Assembly: GCF_000724545.1 (NCBI RefSeq)
Contig: NZ_JHBV01000014.1
Location: 233,561 to 297,560 of the forward strand
DNA: 64,000 nucleotides
From: Aureispira sp. CCB-QB1
Lineage (GTDB): Bacteria; Bacteroidota; Bacteroidia; Chitinophagales; Saprospiraceae
Reading direction: 5' to 3'
The position numbers and the translations under genes are program-made. Below, one piece after another: positions 17,231-24,969 of the stretch. The first letter of the stretch is position 1. Each line of letters starts with the position of its first letter. The notes under the pieces are model-generated. The model saw only the letters and a list, made by a program, of their open reading frames with translations, made no database searches and was not told the origin of the DNA.

Positions 17231-17674
17231 CTAATTCTTACTTAATTCGGATGCTTTAATAGTTAAGAATTCCATTTGATAGTCGCCTATTCGTTGGGCA
17301 AGTTCAGGGTCTTGTTTTCGCATGAAATTGACAAATTCCTCGAACGCTTGAATGTATGTAGCAAGGTCTGCTCCTCGATCTAATGATCGAATGCCAGCCA
17401 TTAACTTTGCTATTTGATCTGACTCAGTAGAAGTCAATATCCTTTCTTCTTCTTCAGACTTTTCGTAAATCATTCCTATTTGTACATAAGTCCGTTGTAC
17501 AATTTGCTCAGAAGTGACTAAACGAGCATTTCTAAGAACTTTCCAATTTTCTTTAGTTACCCATTTAGAAATCTGTTGCCGACTAATCTTTAGTCTTAAA
17601 GCGATGTCCGCTTGACTCAAGCCCAACTCTATGAAGAGTGTTTTTGCTATTTTTTTATTTTCTTTTCCTTTCAT
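17231..17674 (-). CDS. Terminase small subunit (HTH, DUF1804-like)
   Basis: This 147-residue protein is the first gene of the reverse head/tail block. Residues 10-43 form an HTH (ELGLSQADIALRLKISRQQI followed by SKWVTKENW) that would recognise DNA for packaging. The rest is helical, as needed for a ring-forming small terminase. It lies 2 bp upstream of the large subunit. In Mu the equivalent gene is gp27; the family resembles DUF1804. A promoter for this operon should lie in 17675-17863. Confidence 0.78.
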   Translation of the reverse strand: MKGKENKKIAKTLFIELGLSQADIALRLKISRQQISKWVTKENWKVLRNARLVTSEQIVQRTYVQIGMIYEKSEEEERILTSTESDQIAKLMAGIRSLDRGADLATYIQAFEEFVNFMRKQDPELAQRIGDYQMEFLTIKASELSKN

Positions 17675-17863
17675 ACCAACAAAAATGCACCTTTTTAACT
17701 AGTAATTAGCTGCTTATAATTTTAAGCTACACATATACGGAGAAAAACGACATGTATACGGAGCTTAACGCAAAAGGGCAAAAATGCTACTTGGAACTGA
17801 CTTATATTTGTATAACAAGCCTGAACTATCAGGCTTGACATTGAAAAAAATAAGGATTAAACA
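17675..17863. promoter_or_regulatory. Divergent control region between the two morphogenesis operons
   Basis: This 189-bp gap separates the reverse terminase operon from the forward capsid/tail operon. It holds two direct copies of TATACGGAG (17734-17742 and 17755-17763), 21 bp apart or two helical turns. A TATATTTG box (17803-17810) matches the Bacteroidota TAnnTTTG promoter element, though no good upstream TTTG is seen. A perfect hairpin AAGCCTGA/TCAGGCTT (17817-17824, 17829-17836) follows. Such a layout fits an activator-controlled late promoter; that role is inferred. Confidence 0.6.
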
Positions 17864-18865
17864 ATGACTGATACGAATAATAAAAAGCCAAAAACATTTG
17901 TCCTATCGGATGATTCAATAAACAAATCGGGGTCTAGGATTTTGACCGTTGGAATAGACATAAAAGAGTTTAAGAAAAATCCTGTCATGTTTTACAATCA
18001 TCACCGCTCAAGCAACTGGGATCATCCTAATCTGCTCCCGATAGGTCGGTGGGTGAATATCCGTAAAGAAGACGGTCGCCTGTTAGCAGATGCAGAATTT
18101 GACATGGATGACGAATTTGCTGCTAAGATTGCAAGAAAGGTTGAAAAAGGAATTTTGAATGCAGCCAGTGTTGGGATTAGAGTGATAGAAGTCAGTACAG
18201 AGCCTAAACACTTAGTAAAAGGGCAAACAAGAGCAACAGTAACCAAAAGCCGAATGATGGAGTGCTCTATTGTTGATATTCCAGGCAATGGAAATGCACT
18301 AAGGTTAAGTTATGATGATGATGGTGATATATTGGAGTTAAGTGCGACCAAAAACAGAGAAAAAGTTAATACGATTTTACCACTTATAAATTCTACAAAT
18401 AATACGCAGATGAAAACGATTTATAATTTTTTTAAACTAGGTGCAGATGCTTCTGAGGCTGATATATTAGCTGCGGTTACAACACTTAGAAACAAGAACA
18501 GTCAATACAAGCAACAAATAGCATCCTTGGAATCAGAGGTTGACAGCTTGAAAGGAGCAGAACAGAAAAACAAATGCTTGAGCTTGGTTGATAAGGCTAT
18601 TGCCGATAAAAAATTGACTGAGTCTGATCGAGAGACGTGGATGCAGCTAGCAGAGGCAAACTACGAACACGCTGAGAAAGCTATTGGTAATATGAAAGGC
18701 TTTACTTCTTTGAGTGCTCAGATCGAAAGTACTACAACAGTGGACACGACTCTCAGCGATGCTGAAAAGTATGAAAAGAAATGGGAGGCAGGAGAACTAA
18801 AAGATTGGGAAAAAAAGAATCCTGAAGAATTTCAAAGATGCTATAATGCTTACTTAGAAGTATAA
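17864..18865 (+). CDS. Prohead protease with fused scaffold (HK97/S78 type, gpI-like)
   Basis: The protein has 333 residues. Residues about 10-150 are an HK97-type prohead protease: a histidine in MFYNHHRSS (H46 or H47), a serine in NAASVGIRV (S102) and the MMECSIVDIPGN stretch (about 131-142). Residues about 183-333 are a coiled-coil scaffold (QYKQQIASLESEVDSLKG). In Mu, the protease gene I also makes a separate scaffold, Z, from an internal start; here an in-frame ATG at 18410 (residue 183) begins the scaffold part and could do the same. The gene leads the forward late operon, preceded by the 21-bp repeats and a hairpin. Confidence 0.82.
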   Translation: MTDTNNKKPKTFVLSDDSINKSGSRILTVGIDIKEFKKNPVMFYNHHRSSNWDHPNLLPIGRWVNIRKEDGRLLADAEFDMDDEFAAKIARKVEKGILNAASVGIRVIEVSTEPKHLVKGQTRATVTKSRMMECSIVDIPGNGNALRLSYDDDGDILELSATKNREKVNTILPLINSTNNTQMKTIYNFFKLGADASEADILAAVTTLRNKNSQYKQQIASLESEVDSLKGAEQKNKCLSLVDKAIADKKLTESDRETWMQLAEANYEHAEKAIGNMKGFTSLSAQIESTTTVDTTLSDAEKYEKKWEAGELKDWEKKNPEEFQRCYNAYLEV

Positions 18866-18932
18866 AATCAGCCAAACTAAAGCCCCAAAAGACCTAAAAC
18901 CAAACCTATTATTAATATATCAATTAAACATT

Positions 18933-19400
18933 ATGAAAACAATACTCTCATTAATTTTAGTTTTTAGTTCCCTATTTATCCTCGATAAGGTTTTTCCCTA
19001 TCAAAGTCCTTGTGATTGCGAACAAGTACAACCCGAACAAGTAAAACAAGACACTTATGCAACGGTTGATCTTGTCGATTATACCTCATTAGAAGAGCAT
19101 CAGGTAGCAAGATTTGAAAATGGAGAGCCATATGATTTTAGCCATGATTTAAATGTGACTCCCATTGATGATCCTGCTATTCCTGATGACATTCCCATTA
19201 GAGGGAACAAATATTTTGAAATAGAGCCATGCTTGGATTGCAATTATCAGTTTGTCCCTACAGATAATTTTGAAGAGGTAAGGCAATCTGTAGAAGAAAG
19301 GGTGGAGAACTTAAACACCTATCGACACGAGCCATCGAAATACGTCCCCAAGAGATGGAATCGCCACGCTAAGAAAGTTCTGACAAGAACAACACCTTAG
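18933..19400 (+). CDS. Membrane-anchored or secreted phage protein of unknown function
   Basis: The 155-residue protein starts with a hydrophobic segment (residues 2-22, KTILSLILVFSSLFILDKVF) that is either a signal peptide or an N-terminal anchor. A C-x-C at residues 27-29 and a C-x-x-C lie further on. The rest is acidic and then basic near the C-terminus (VPKRWNRHAKKVL). It lies between the prohead protease and capsid genes, next to another single-membrane-segment protein. A spanin-like lysis pair is one possibility. I do not recognise a family. Confidence 0.5.
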   Translation: MKTILSLILVFSSLFILDKVFPYQSPCDCEQVQPEQVKQDTYATVDLVDYTSLEEHQVARFENGEPYDFSHDLNVTPIDDPAIPDDIPIRGNKYFEIEPCLDCNYQFVPTDNFEEVRQSVEERVENLNTYRHEPSKYVPKRWNRHAKKVLTRTTP

Positions 19401-19445
19401 CAAAAGCAAAGTAACAATTTAGAAACATCTTATACTTTACCTAAT

Positions 19446-19787
19446 ATGAAATTTTTATTCCTAACAAATACAGCTGTTGATTGGGGACAACTAACCGAAT
19501 ACGGTCTAACAGCTATGGTAGTTACAGCAGTATTTGTGATCATTGTAAAACCAATCATAAACCAAATTCTGAAGAATAATTCAGAGTCTACTGAAGCTTA
19601 TAAGAAGTTGGCAGACACGATAGCCACAGGCGATAGCTTGAATAGAGAAAGCACCAAAGATGTAGAGGCAAGAGTCCTAAAATCTTTAAATGAGTTAACC
19701 GAGCCTTTGACTGTCATTAAGGAGAAGATAAAAGCTATCAAAGAACAATTGAATAGAATCGAAAAGCAAACCAACAGCAGCAATTAA
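19446..19787 (+). CDS. Small membrane protein with coiled coil (lysis or spanin candidate)
   Basis: The protein has 113 residues: a short N-terminus, one strong transmembrane segment (about residues 19-40, YGLTAMVVTAVFVIIVKPII) and a long charged coiled coil to the end. This topology is shared by inner-membrane spanins (Rz-like) and some holins. It is paired with the preceding membrane-anchored gene. The endolysin is far away at 8010, so this would be a separated lysis function. The call is by topology only. Confidence 0.5.
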   Translation: MKFLFLTNTAVDWGQLTEYGLTAMVVTAVFVIIVKPIINQILKNNSESTEAYKKLADTIATGDSLNRESTKDVEARVLKSLNELTEPLTVIKEKIKAIKEQLNRIEKQTNSSN

Positions 19788-19857
19788 ATCAGATACTTCT
19801 ATTTGTTTTTGCCAAAAAACGAAGGATTAATTCAACAACAAATAACACAAAATAAAT

Positions 19858-20787
19858 ATGCCAGCAACATTAAAAATCTCCCAGTGGAGTAAATTATTAG
19901 TCGGAAAGGATAATGAGTTCCTCCATGATAGTTCATGGTTTATTGCAGCAGCAGTAAATATGGATAAATTTGTAGAGGGGGAATTCATCAACTTTACCCA
20001 TAAAGGAACGATTCCAACGGTAAGTAAGAATCCTACTTATCCTTTAACTCAAGTCAACCGTGCAGACATTCCTGATCGTATTCCATTAGCAGACTATGCG
20101 TCACAAGAGTTTATCATTCCTAAAATTGATTTGATTGGGCTACCGTATGACAAAAGAAAAAGTGTCTTGAAAGATTATCGAGATGTCATTACAGATACCA
20201 TTACTTCTGAGGGACTTTGGAATGTGTCTCCTTACCAAAATACGTCAAAAACGCCAATGATAACTGCGACGGGCCCTGTTGTAAATGGTTATAAAACAAT
20301 CATAGGGGATGATATCAAACGCCTAAGAATTGCACTTAATCAAGCTTTCCCTGGATTAAAGAAAGCTCCTTGGATATTGACATTAGATTCCAATTCTTAC
20401 TGGGGTTTATCTCTCAATGATGACATTTTGAGAGGTCAAATGATGTACAAGAAAAATGCAGGAGATGTGAATCTTGATGGGATTAAATACTTAGGCTTTG
20501 AGTTGATGGAGGATGATAGAACCCCCTACTACGATGCCACTACTCGTCAACGTATGGCTTACGGCTCAACACCTGTCATTGGGACGGATTTTCGTTCTGC
20601 AACTGCTTTTATCAAAAACAAGACCTTTATCAAAGGTTTTGGTAAGCTTGAATTTTTTGACAATCCACGGGATAGCTCTATTCAAGCAGATAAAGGATCA
20701 TTCTTGCAACACGCATACATAGGGCCTCTAACTGAAAACCTGCAAGATAATTTAACCTTCATGGGAGCTATTTATATGACTCCATAG
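19858..20787 (+). CDS. Major capsid protein
   Basis: The 309-residue protein follows the protease/scaffold gene, separated only by two small membrane-protein genes, and has the size and composition of the Mu gpT-type major head protein with an HK97-like fold. The N-terminal arm (about 1-60) is followed by a region with YDKRKSVLKDYRDVI that fits the long spine helix. The C-terminal part contains AYGSTPVIGTDFRSATAFI and the terminal strand FLQHAYIGPLTENLQDNLTF. The call rests on position, size and pattern. Confidence 0.8.
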   Translation: MPATLKISQWSKLLVGKDNEFLHDSSWFIAAAVNMDKFVEGEFINFTHKGTIPTVSKNPTYPLTQVNRADIPDRIPLADYASQEFIIPKIDLIGLPYDKRKSVLKDYRDVITDTITSEGLWNVSPYQNTSKTPMITATGPVVNGYKTIIGDDIKRLRIALNQAFPGLKKAPWILTLDSNSYWGLSLNDDILRGQMMYKKNAGDVNLDGIKYLGFELMEDDRTPYYDATTRQRMAYGSTPVIGTDFRSATAFIKNKTFIKGFGKLEFFDNPRDSSIQADKGSFLQHAYIGPLTENLQDNLTFMGAIYMTP

Positions 20788-20878
20788 AGTGTAAACCCAC
20801 ATCTTATTTAAAGAGCGCATTATATTTGAAGCAATGCGCTGCCTTATCCAATTTATTCCATTTCATAAAAATACCGCT

Positions 20879-21427
20879 ATGAGCGATTTTGATAAAGTAC
20901 TAGAACAGACAAAAACAAAAAACGGGCTTGAATTAACTGCTTATATTCAAAAAAACAAGGAAGCATTAGAACAATCTCAAGTAGCCCTAAAATCAACTCA
21001 AGACGAATTAGCTGCTTGTAAGGCAGAGTTAGAAACTGCTAAAAAAGAACGCTCAAAAATCAAAGGGCAAACGACTAAAGCCGAAAACAAAGCAACCTCT
21101 CTACAAAAGGAGAAAACCTTGCTAGAGAAAGAACTAGTCGAAGAAAAAAGAGCAAAAGAAGATTTGATGATGGAATTGAATAATCAAGCGAAAGAAATCG
21201 CTCAACTCAAAGACAAAATTCATCAAGATAAAAAGAACCTACCTTCTTTAAGTCAACTAAAAGACAAAGCAAAAATTGTCATGAAACAAGAAGGAGTACA
21301 TAAGGTTTTTATTTCTCTTACTGCTCAAGTATTCTTAGATGAAAATAAAATCAAGAATGCTTTTGGAACAAAGTATAAAGTGGCGATTCTAGTTGATGAG
21401 GATAGCGTTCAGCTCTCTAATCCTTAA
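20879..21427 (+). CDS. Coiled-coil phage structural protein of unknown function
   Basis: From the preferred start (ATG 20879) the protein is 182 residues. Residues about 25-130 are one long coiled coil rich in E, K, Q and A. The C-terminal 50 residues form a small alpha/beta domain (GVHKVFISLTAQVFLDENKI). The open frame begins at 20834, but its first 15 codons give an unlikely hydrophobic and cysteine-containing lead (MRCLIQFIPFHKN), whereas MSDFDKVLEQ is a natural N-terminus. It lies between capsid and tail sheath, so it may be a head-tail or decoration protein. The family is not recognised. Confidence 0.55.
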   Translation: MSDFDKVLEQTKTKNGLELTAYIQKNKEALEQSQVALKSTQDELAACKAELETAKKERSKIKGQTTKAENKATSLQKEKTLLEKELVEEKRAKEDLMMELNNQAKEIAQLKDKIHQDKKNLPSLSQLKDKAKIVMKQEGVHKVFISLTAQVFLDENKIKNAFGTKYKVAILVDEDSVQLSNP

Positions 21428-21487
21428 AAATAAGTAATTGCTTATTTTTTCATTTAATCCACAAACAAAAAGTAAATACACAAAGCT

Positions 21488-22726
21488 ATGGCTTATCCAA
21501 GTATAGATATAAAAAAATCAAATGGCAATTTGAATCGCCCAGACTTAAACGAGGACAATATTGCCATGATGGTTCTTCCTGAAGGAACATATGCTATTGC
21601 AGCACTAGAGCCTGAAATTGTTTATAGTTTAAAACAGGCAGAAGCTTTCGGGTTCTCTCCAGCGAATGATGAGGTGTATGATATGTTACACCATGAACAT
21701 ATTAAAGAGTTTTTTAGAGAAAACCCTAATGGTGAGCTTCATTTAATCACTACAACAGGTCAAACTGTAGCAGCTATGTTAGGAAATAGCTCTACGGTGG
21801 GAAGTCTAGAGCCATACCTCATAGCAATGAATGGCAAGATAAAACAAATTGCTATACTTGCTGAGGAATCCGTTGCAGATTGGTTTGTGGACAACCTAAT
21901 TACAGCAGATTTAGTAACTAAAGCTCAAGGTCTAGTTAATCGCTTAGCACAAAAAAACATCTTCTTAGATACCATTTTTTTAGAAGGAATGGGATTTAGT
22001 ATGGCTCCAGGAGATGCTCCTGATATGAGAGCTAAAAATGCGCCCAATGTTGCCGTGGTTCTTGGAAAGGATTTAGGAGTAGCTAGTATAAAAGTAGACT
22101 TTCATAACTATGCAGCAATTGGAACCGTTTTAGGTTCTGCAACCAAAAAAGCTATTCACGAATCTTTTGCTTGGTACAAGAAAGAAAACACGATTACGAG
22201 CAATGTAGATGATCGCTTTTTGGAAGTAAGAATTAGCTCCAATTTAACAGTAGCTGACCCTTATGTTAACAATGATACCAACCTAAAAGTCCTACATGAT
22301 AAAGGCTATGTTTTTCCTCGTCAAGTTCCTTTCTTGACAGGTTTCTATTGGAATCAATCCAATAACTGTGTGTTGGTTAGTGATGATTATAATTCTACAG
22401 AGTTGGTGCAAGTCATCAACAAAGCGATAAGAATTGTTGGAGCGACTATCGCTCCTCATATAAATGAGACCTATGATGTAACCAAGGAAGGAAGGCTAAC
22501 AGAAATAGCTCGAAGAACCCTCACGGCTGAAATTAGAGGAGCTTTAGAAACGAATATGGGCGACAATATCAGCTCGATAGGAACGCTCCTTGTTGATCCG
22601 ACGAATGACCAAAATAATCAACCCTATCCTTCGTTAGTGACTGATCCCACACTGAGAGTGTTTTTAGGGTTAGTTCCAAAAGGGAAAACCGAACAAATCA
22701 TTTTCCAAGCAGGCTTTCAAAACTAG
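21488..22726 (+). CDS. Contractile tail sheath protein (DUF2586 type)
   Basis: The protein has 412 residues and resembles DUF2586, the sheath family of many Bacteroidota Mu-like phages. The sheath contracts to drive the tube through the cell envelope. Features include the N-terminal segment MAYPSIDIKKSNGNLN, an alpha/beta core (GELHLITTTGQTVAAML, PNVAVVLGKDLG) and a C-terminal sheath domain with TEIARRTLTAEIRGALETNM and the final beta strand EQIIFQAGFQN. The tube gene follows after 53 bp, as expected for sheath-tube pairs. Confidence 0.82.
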   Translation: MAYPSIDIKKSNGNLNRPDLNEDNIAMMVLPEGTYAIAALEPEIVYSLKQAEAFGFSPANDEVYDMLHHEHIKEFFRENPNGELHLITTTGQTVAAMLGNSSTVGSLEPYLIAMNGKIKQIAILAEESVADWFVDNLITADLVTKAQGLVNRLAQKNIFLDTIFLEGMGFSMAPGDAPDMRAKNAPNVAVVLGKDLGVASIKVDFHNYAAIGTVLGSATKKAIHESFAWYKKENTITSNVDDRFLEVRISSNLTVADPYVNNDTNLKVLHDKGYVFPRQVPFLTGFYWNQSNNCVLVSDDYNSTELVQVINKAIRIVGATIAPHINETYDVTKEGRLTEIARRTLTAEIRGALETNMGDNISSIGTLLVDPTNDQNNQPYPSLVTDPTLRVFLGLVPKGKTEQIIFQAGFQN

Positions 22727-22739
22727 AGCATTTCTAATG

Positions 22740-22768
22740 TTCAAATAGTATTCAAATCACATTCAAAT
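22740..22768 (+). repeat. Three TTCAAAT repeats with 11-bp period
   Basis: TTCAAAT occurs at 22740-22746, 22751-22757 and 22762-22768, exactly 11 bp apart, just before the tail tube gene. The same heptamer at the same spacing (second copy ending A) recurs at 29878-29895, after the last phage gene. It may be a small protein-binding array or chance in AT-rich DNA. Confidence 0.55.
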
Positions 22769-22779
22769 ATTAAATAAAG

Positions 22780-23193
22780 ATGTTAAAAAACGGTATTGAA
22801 TATAGCTACTCAAGTCTTCAATTTTCTTTCTTAGGCAATACGGATGTAAAAGGGGTAAAGAGTATCAGTTACAAGGTAAAGCGAGAGAGCGAAAATTTAA
22901 AGGGAGCAGGAGATGAGCCTGTAGCAATTGGTTTTGGGCCTAAAGAATACGAAGGCGAAATAGAGTTGATGCGTAAAGACATCAATGCAATTCGTAAAGC
23001 AGCTGGCGAGAAATCATTGGTTGATATACCTCCCTTTGATATTATAATTGCTTATGCTAATGGTGTCGATCCTATAAAAACAGATACGTTGCGTTTCGTG
23101 CGTTTCATGGAAGATGGTTTGGAAGGCACTACTGGAGACAAAGAACTTCCCTTGACTATTCCTCTTGGTTTATCAGGGATTGAATATAGTTAA
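22780..23193 (+). CDS. Tail tube protein
   Basis: This 137-residue beta-rich protein is directly downstream of the sheath gene and has tail tube features: an N-terminal strand pair (IEYSYSSLQFSFLG, VKGVKSISYKVKRESENL), the conserved GAGDEPVAIGFGPKEYEGEIEL region and a C-terminal strand. Tube monomers stack as hexameric rings through which DNA passes. The next gene is the tail-assembly chaperone pair. Confidence 0.78.
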   Translation: MLKNGIEYSYSSLQFSFLGNTDVKGVKSISYKVKRESENLKGAGDEPVAIGFGPKEYEGEIELMRKDINAIRKAAGEKSLVDIPPFDIIIAYANGVDPIKTDTLRFVRFMEDGLEGTTGDKELPLTIPLGLSGIEYS

Positions 23194-23211
23194 TCTTAAA
23201 ATAATCAAAAT

Positions 23212-23538
23212 ATGTTTATTAAAGTATCAAACGAGCAAATTGAAGCTTGGAAAAAAAAACATGTAGAAGGAGTCCTTGCTTGGGAAACCCAAGAAGGAAA
23301 AGTTTACTTCAAGAATCCTAATAAATCAGAAAAATACTTTCATACGATTAAAAGAGCATTGGTTTTTCAACAAAATAAAGACTTAGTATCTGCTGGAGAG
23401 GTCATTTTCAATGCGTGTTATTTAGGAGGTTTGGGAGACCTTAATAATATTGAAAAGAACCATCCTAGTTATGTTGGTGCTTGTTTAGCTTGCACTGATC
23501 TAATTGAAATTACTGAAGGAAATTTTACAGCAGCGTAG
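23212..23538 (+). CDS. Tail assembly chaperone, short (unshifted) product
   Basis: This 108-residue protein, MFIKVSNEQIEAWKKKH to NFTAA, lies between the tail tube gene and downstream baseplate genes. That is the position of lambda gpG and Mu gp41-type assembly chaperones, which coat the tape measure during tail assembly. It is alpha-helical after a short beta N-terminus. A perfect -1 slippery heptamer (A AAT TTT, 23520-23526) lies four codons before its stop at 23536-23538. It should be made with the longer fusion listed separately. Confidence 0.72.
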   Translation: MFIKVSNEQIEAWKKKHVEGVLAWETQEGKVYFKNPNKSEKYFHTIKRALVFQQNKDLVSAGEVIFNACYLGGLGDLNNIEKNHPSYVGACLACTDLIEITEGNFTAA

Positions 23539-23732
23539 AGGGTTATTTAGATCAGTGCCCAATTATTACGAATGATAAGGCAGATTTATTCAGGAGAATG
23601 GATGCCCACATTTGGTATTTTCTTCGCATTGATCCTGAAACTTTAAGTCCTGAAAAATATTTTGAAATCTTTAGAGCCTTAGAATACATACGAAGGGAAG
23701 AACGCAAAACTAGTCTTAATTATGGAGTTTAA
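23212..23732 (+). CDS. Tail assembly chaperone, -1 frameshift fusion product
   Basis: At AAATTTT (23520-23526) ribosomes reading A AAT TTT can slip back one base. The -1 frame then stays open from TAC at 23526 to a TAA at 23730-23732, adding 68 residues after NF: YSSVEGYLDQC, then a helical part with RRMDAHIWYFLRIDPETL and EIFRALEYIRREERK. The extension has no natural start codon near its beginning, is coding-like throughout and overlaps the next start (23722) by 11 bp, all as in lambda G/GT and other tail chaperone pairs, where -1 frameshifting is well established. The fused product is 173 residues, join 23212-23526 and 23526-23732. The frameshift is inferred from sequence, not measured. Confidence 0.82.
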
Positions 23733-24381
23733 CATTGATTTACAGGAGGCGTATGCCAAAGCATTTGGAGTTAGATTGCCTATTTATATTCCTGTAACTG
23801 TCCCAGTGACAGGACAGCCCAATGACTACACGCAGCCCCAAGCAACTCAAACAGAGGCTCTAAAATTTCAAAACATCTCTACGCTTAAAATAGATACTTC
23901 ACCTGTCAAAAGTTCTTTAGGGACAATTGTCTTATCACCAATTACTTTCAGGGGAGGCTCTTATAAAGAACGGCTTAGAAGTGGTCAAATAATAACGAGT
24001 CAATATGATGATTTTATGTTACCTCCTACTGCGACACTTCAAGTGAAATTTGACAAAAATATTGTCAAAACACCTTTAAGAGGTGGGCGTGGTGAGTTCA
24101 AGGAAATGATTGGAACGAGTGATCCTAGAATAATTATCCGAGGTATTTTAATTGGAGAAGAATTAAAGCGTCCAGAGCAGGATATCAGAAAGTTAAAAGC
24201 ATTGGAAGAAGTGCCTAGTGAGTTGGCTGTGGTCTGTGATTATTTGGGATGGTTGGGGATTGATTATTTAGTGATCCAAAGTTTAAATCTTCCTGATCTA
24301 AAAGGTAAGCCTAATATGCAGCCGTTTGAATTAAGTTGCCTTGGTGACAAACCTATTGAATTGATTTTAAATGGAAACTAA
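23722..24381 (+). CDS. Phage tail protein of unknown function (DUF6046-like)
   Basis: The 219-residue beta-rich protein is placed where the tape measure gene would normally be, between the assembly chaperones and the LysM-like protein. The N-terminus is helical (MEFNIDLQEAYAKAFGV); a beta domain with GGRGEFKEMIGTSDPRIIIRGILIG follows, and then an alpha/beta C-terminal part. The pattern resembles the DUF6046 proteins seen in Bacteroidota contractile-tail phages, probably baseplate hub or tube-initiator components. The start overlaps the frameshift product by 11 bp, and the end overlaps the next gene by 11 bp. Confidence 0.55.
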   Translation: MEFNIDLQEAYAKAFGVRLPIYIPVTVPVTGQPNDYTQPQATQTEALKFQNISTLKIDTSPVKSSLGTIVLSPITFRGGSYKERLRSGQIITSQYDDFMLPPTATLQVKFDKNIVKTPLRGGRGEFKEMIGTSDPRIIIRGILIGEELKRPEQDIRKLKALEEVPSELAVVCDYLGWLGIDYLVIQSLNLPDLKGKPNMQPFELSCLGDKPIELILNGN

Positions 24382-24967
24382 AAACGAGTATAAAAAAAGA
24401 ATTGAGGCAGGTCAAGATATATTTGACCTATGTATTCAAGAATATGGAGGATTGAATGCTTTGTTCTTGTTGTTGGCAGACAATCCTCAGTTAGACTTAG
24501 TTCGTAAATTGGTTCCTGGAGAAGAAATCAAATTAAGAGTTGAAACACCCAAAGAAGTGCCTTTGAATAAGAATCAAATGGACTACTTCAGAAAGGAGGA
24601 TATCAAGGTAAATATGCAAGAAAATGAGTTACTTCAGGATGATGTTGTTCTTGTGATCACAACAGGAGACAGTATTCAAGCAGCTCCAACAGGTTTCACA
24701 ATTGCAGGGAGTAATACAACTTCTAACCCTCCTCCTAATCCTGTAACGCTCGATGGAGTGTTGACAAGTAGTGGTAAAACTTTGTTATCAAGTACGGGTG
24801 CTATTATAAGACCTCAAACAGCTCCTACCATTGGCACAAGTAACGGATTTACATTATTAACTGACCAAAGAATGCCTATAAAAATAAACCTCCCCATATT
24901 AACCTATTTAATCACAGCTTCGGGCAATTATATATCAACAGCTCAGGGCGATTTATTAATACTTTAA
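24371..24967 (+). CDS. LysM-like baseplate protein with long low-complexity tail
   Basis: Residues about 14-58 read as a LysM / tail protein X fold: GQDIFDLCIQEYGGLNALFL, then NPQLDLVRKLVPGEEIKL. In contractile tails such proteins join the tube to the hub (T4 gp53-like and P2 gpX-like). The rest of the 198 residues is unusual: serine, threonine, proline and asparagine-rich with ITTGDSIQAAPTGFTI and similar beta strands, suggesting an exposed, fibre-like extension. It overlaps its upstream neighbour by 11 bp. Confidence 0.62.
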   Translation: METKNEYKKRIEAGQDIFDLCIQEYGGLNALFLLLADNPQLDLVRKLVPGEEIKLRVETPKEVPLNKNQMDYFRKEDIKVNMQENELLQDDVVLVITTGDSIQAAPTGFTIAGSNTTSNPPPNPVTLDGVLTSSGKTLLSSTGAIIRPQTAPTIGTSNGFTLLTDQRMPIKINLPILTYLITASGNYISTAQGDLLIL

Positions 24968-24969
24968 AT

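Noticed and set aside
20834..20878. Upstream start for the coiled-coil protein after the capsid gene
   Set aside because: The first 15 residues look non-coding, while ATG 20879 gives a natural N-terminus.
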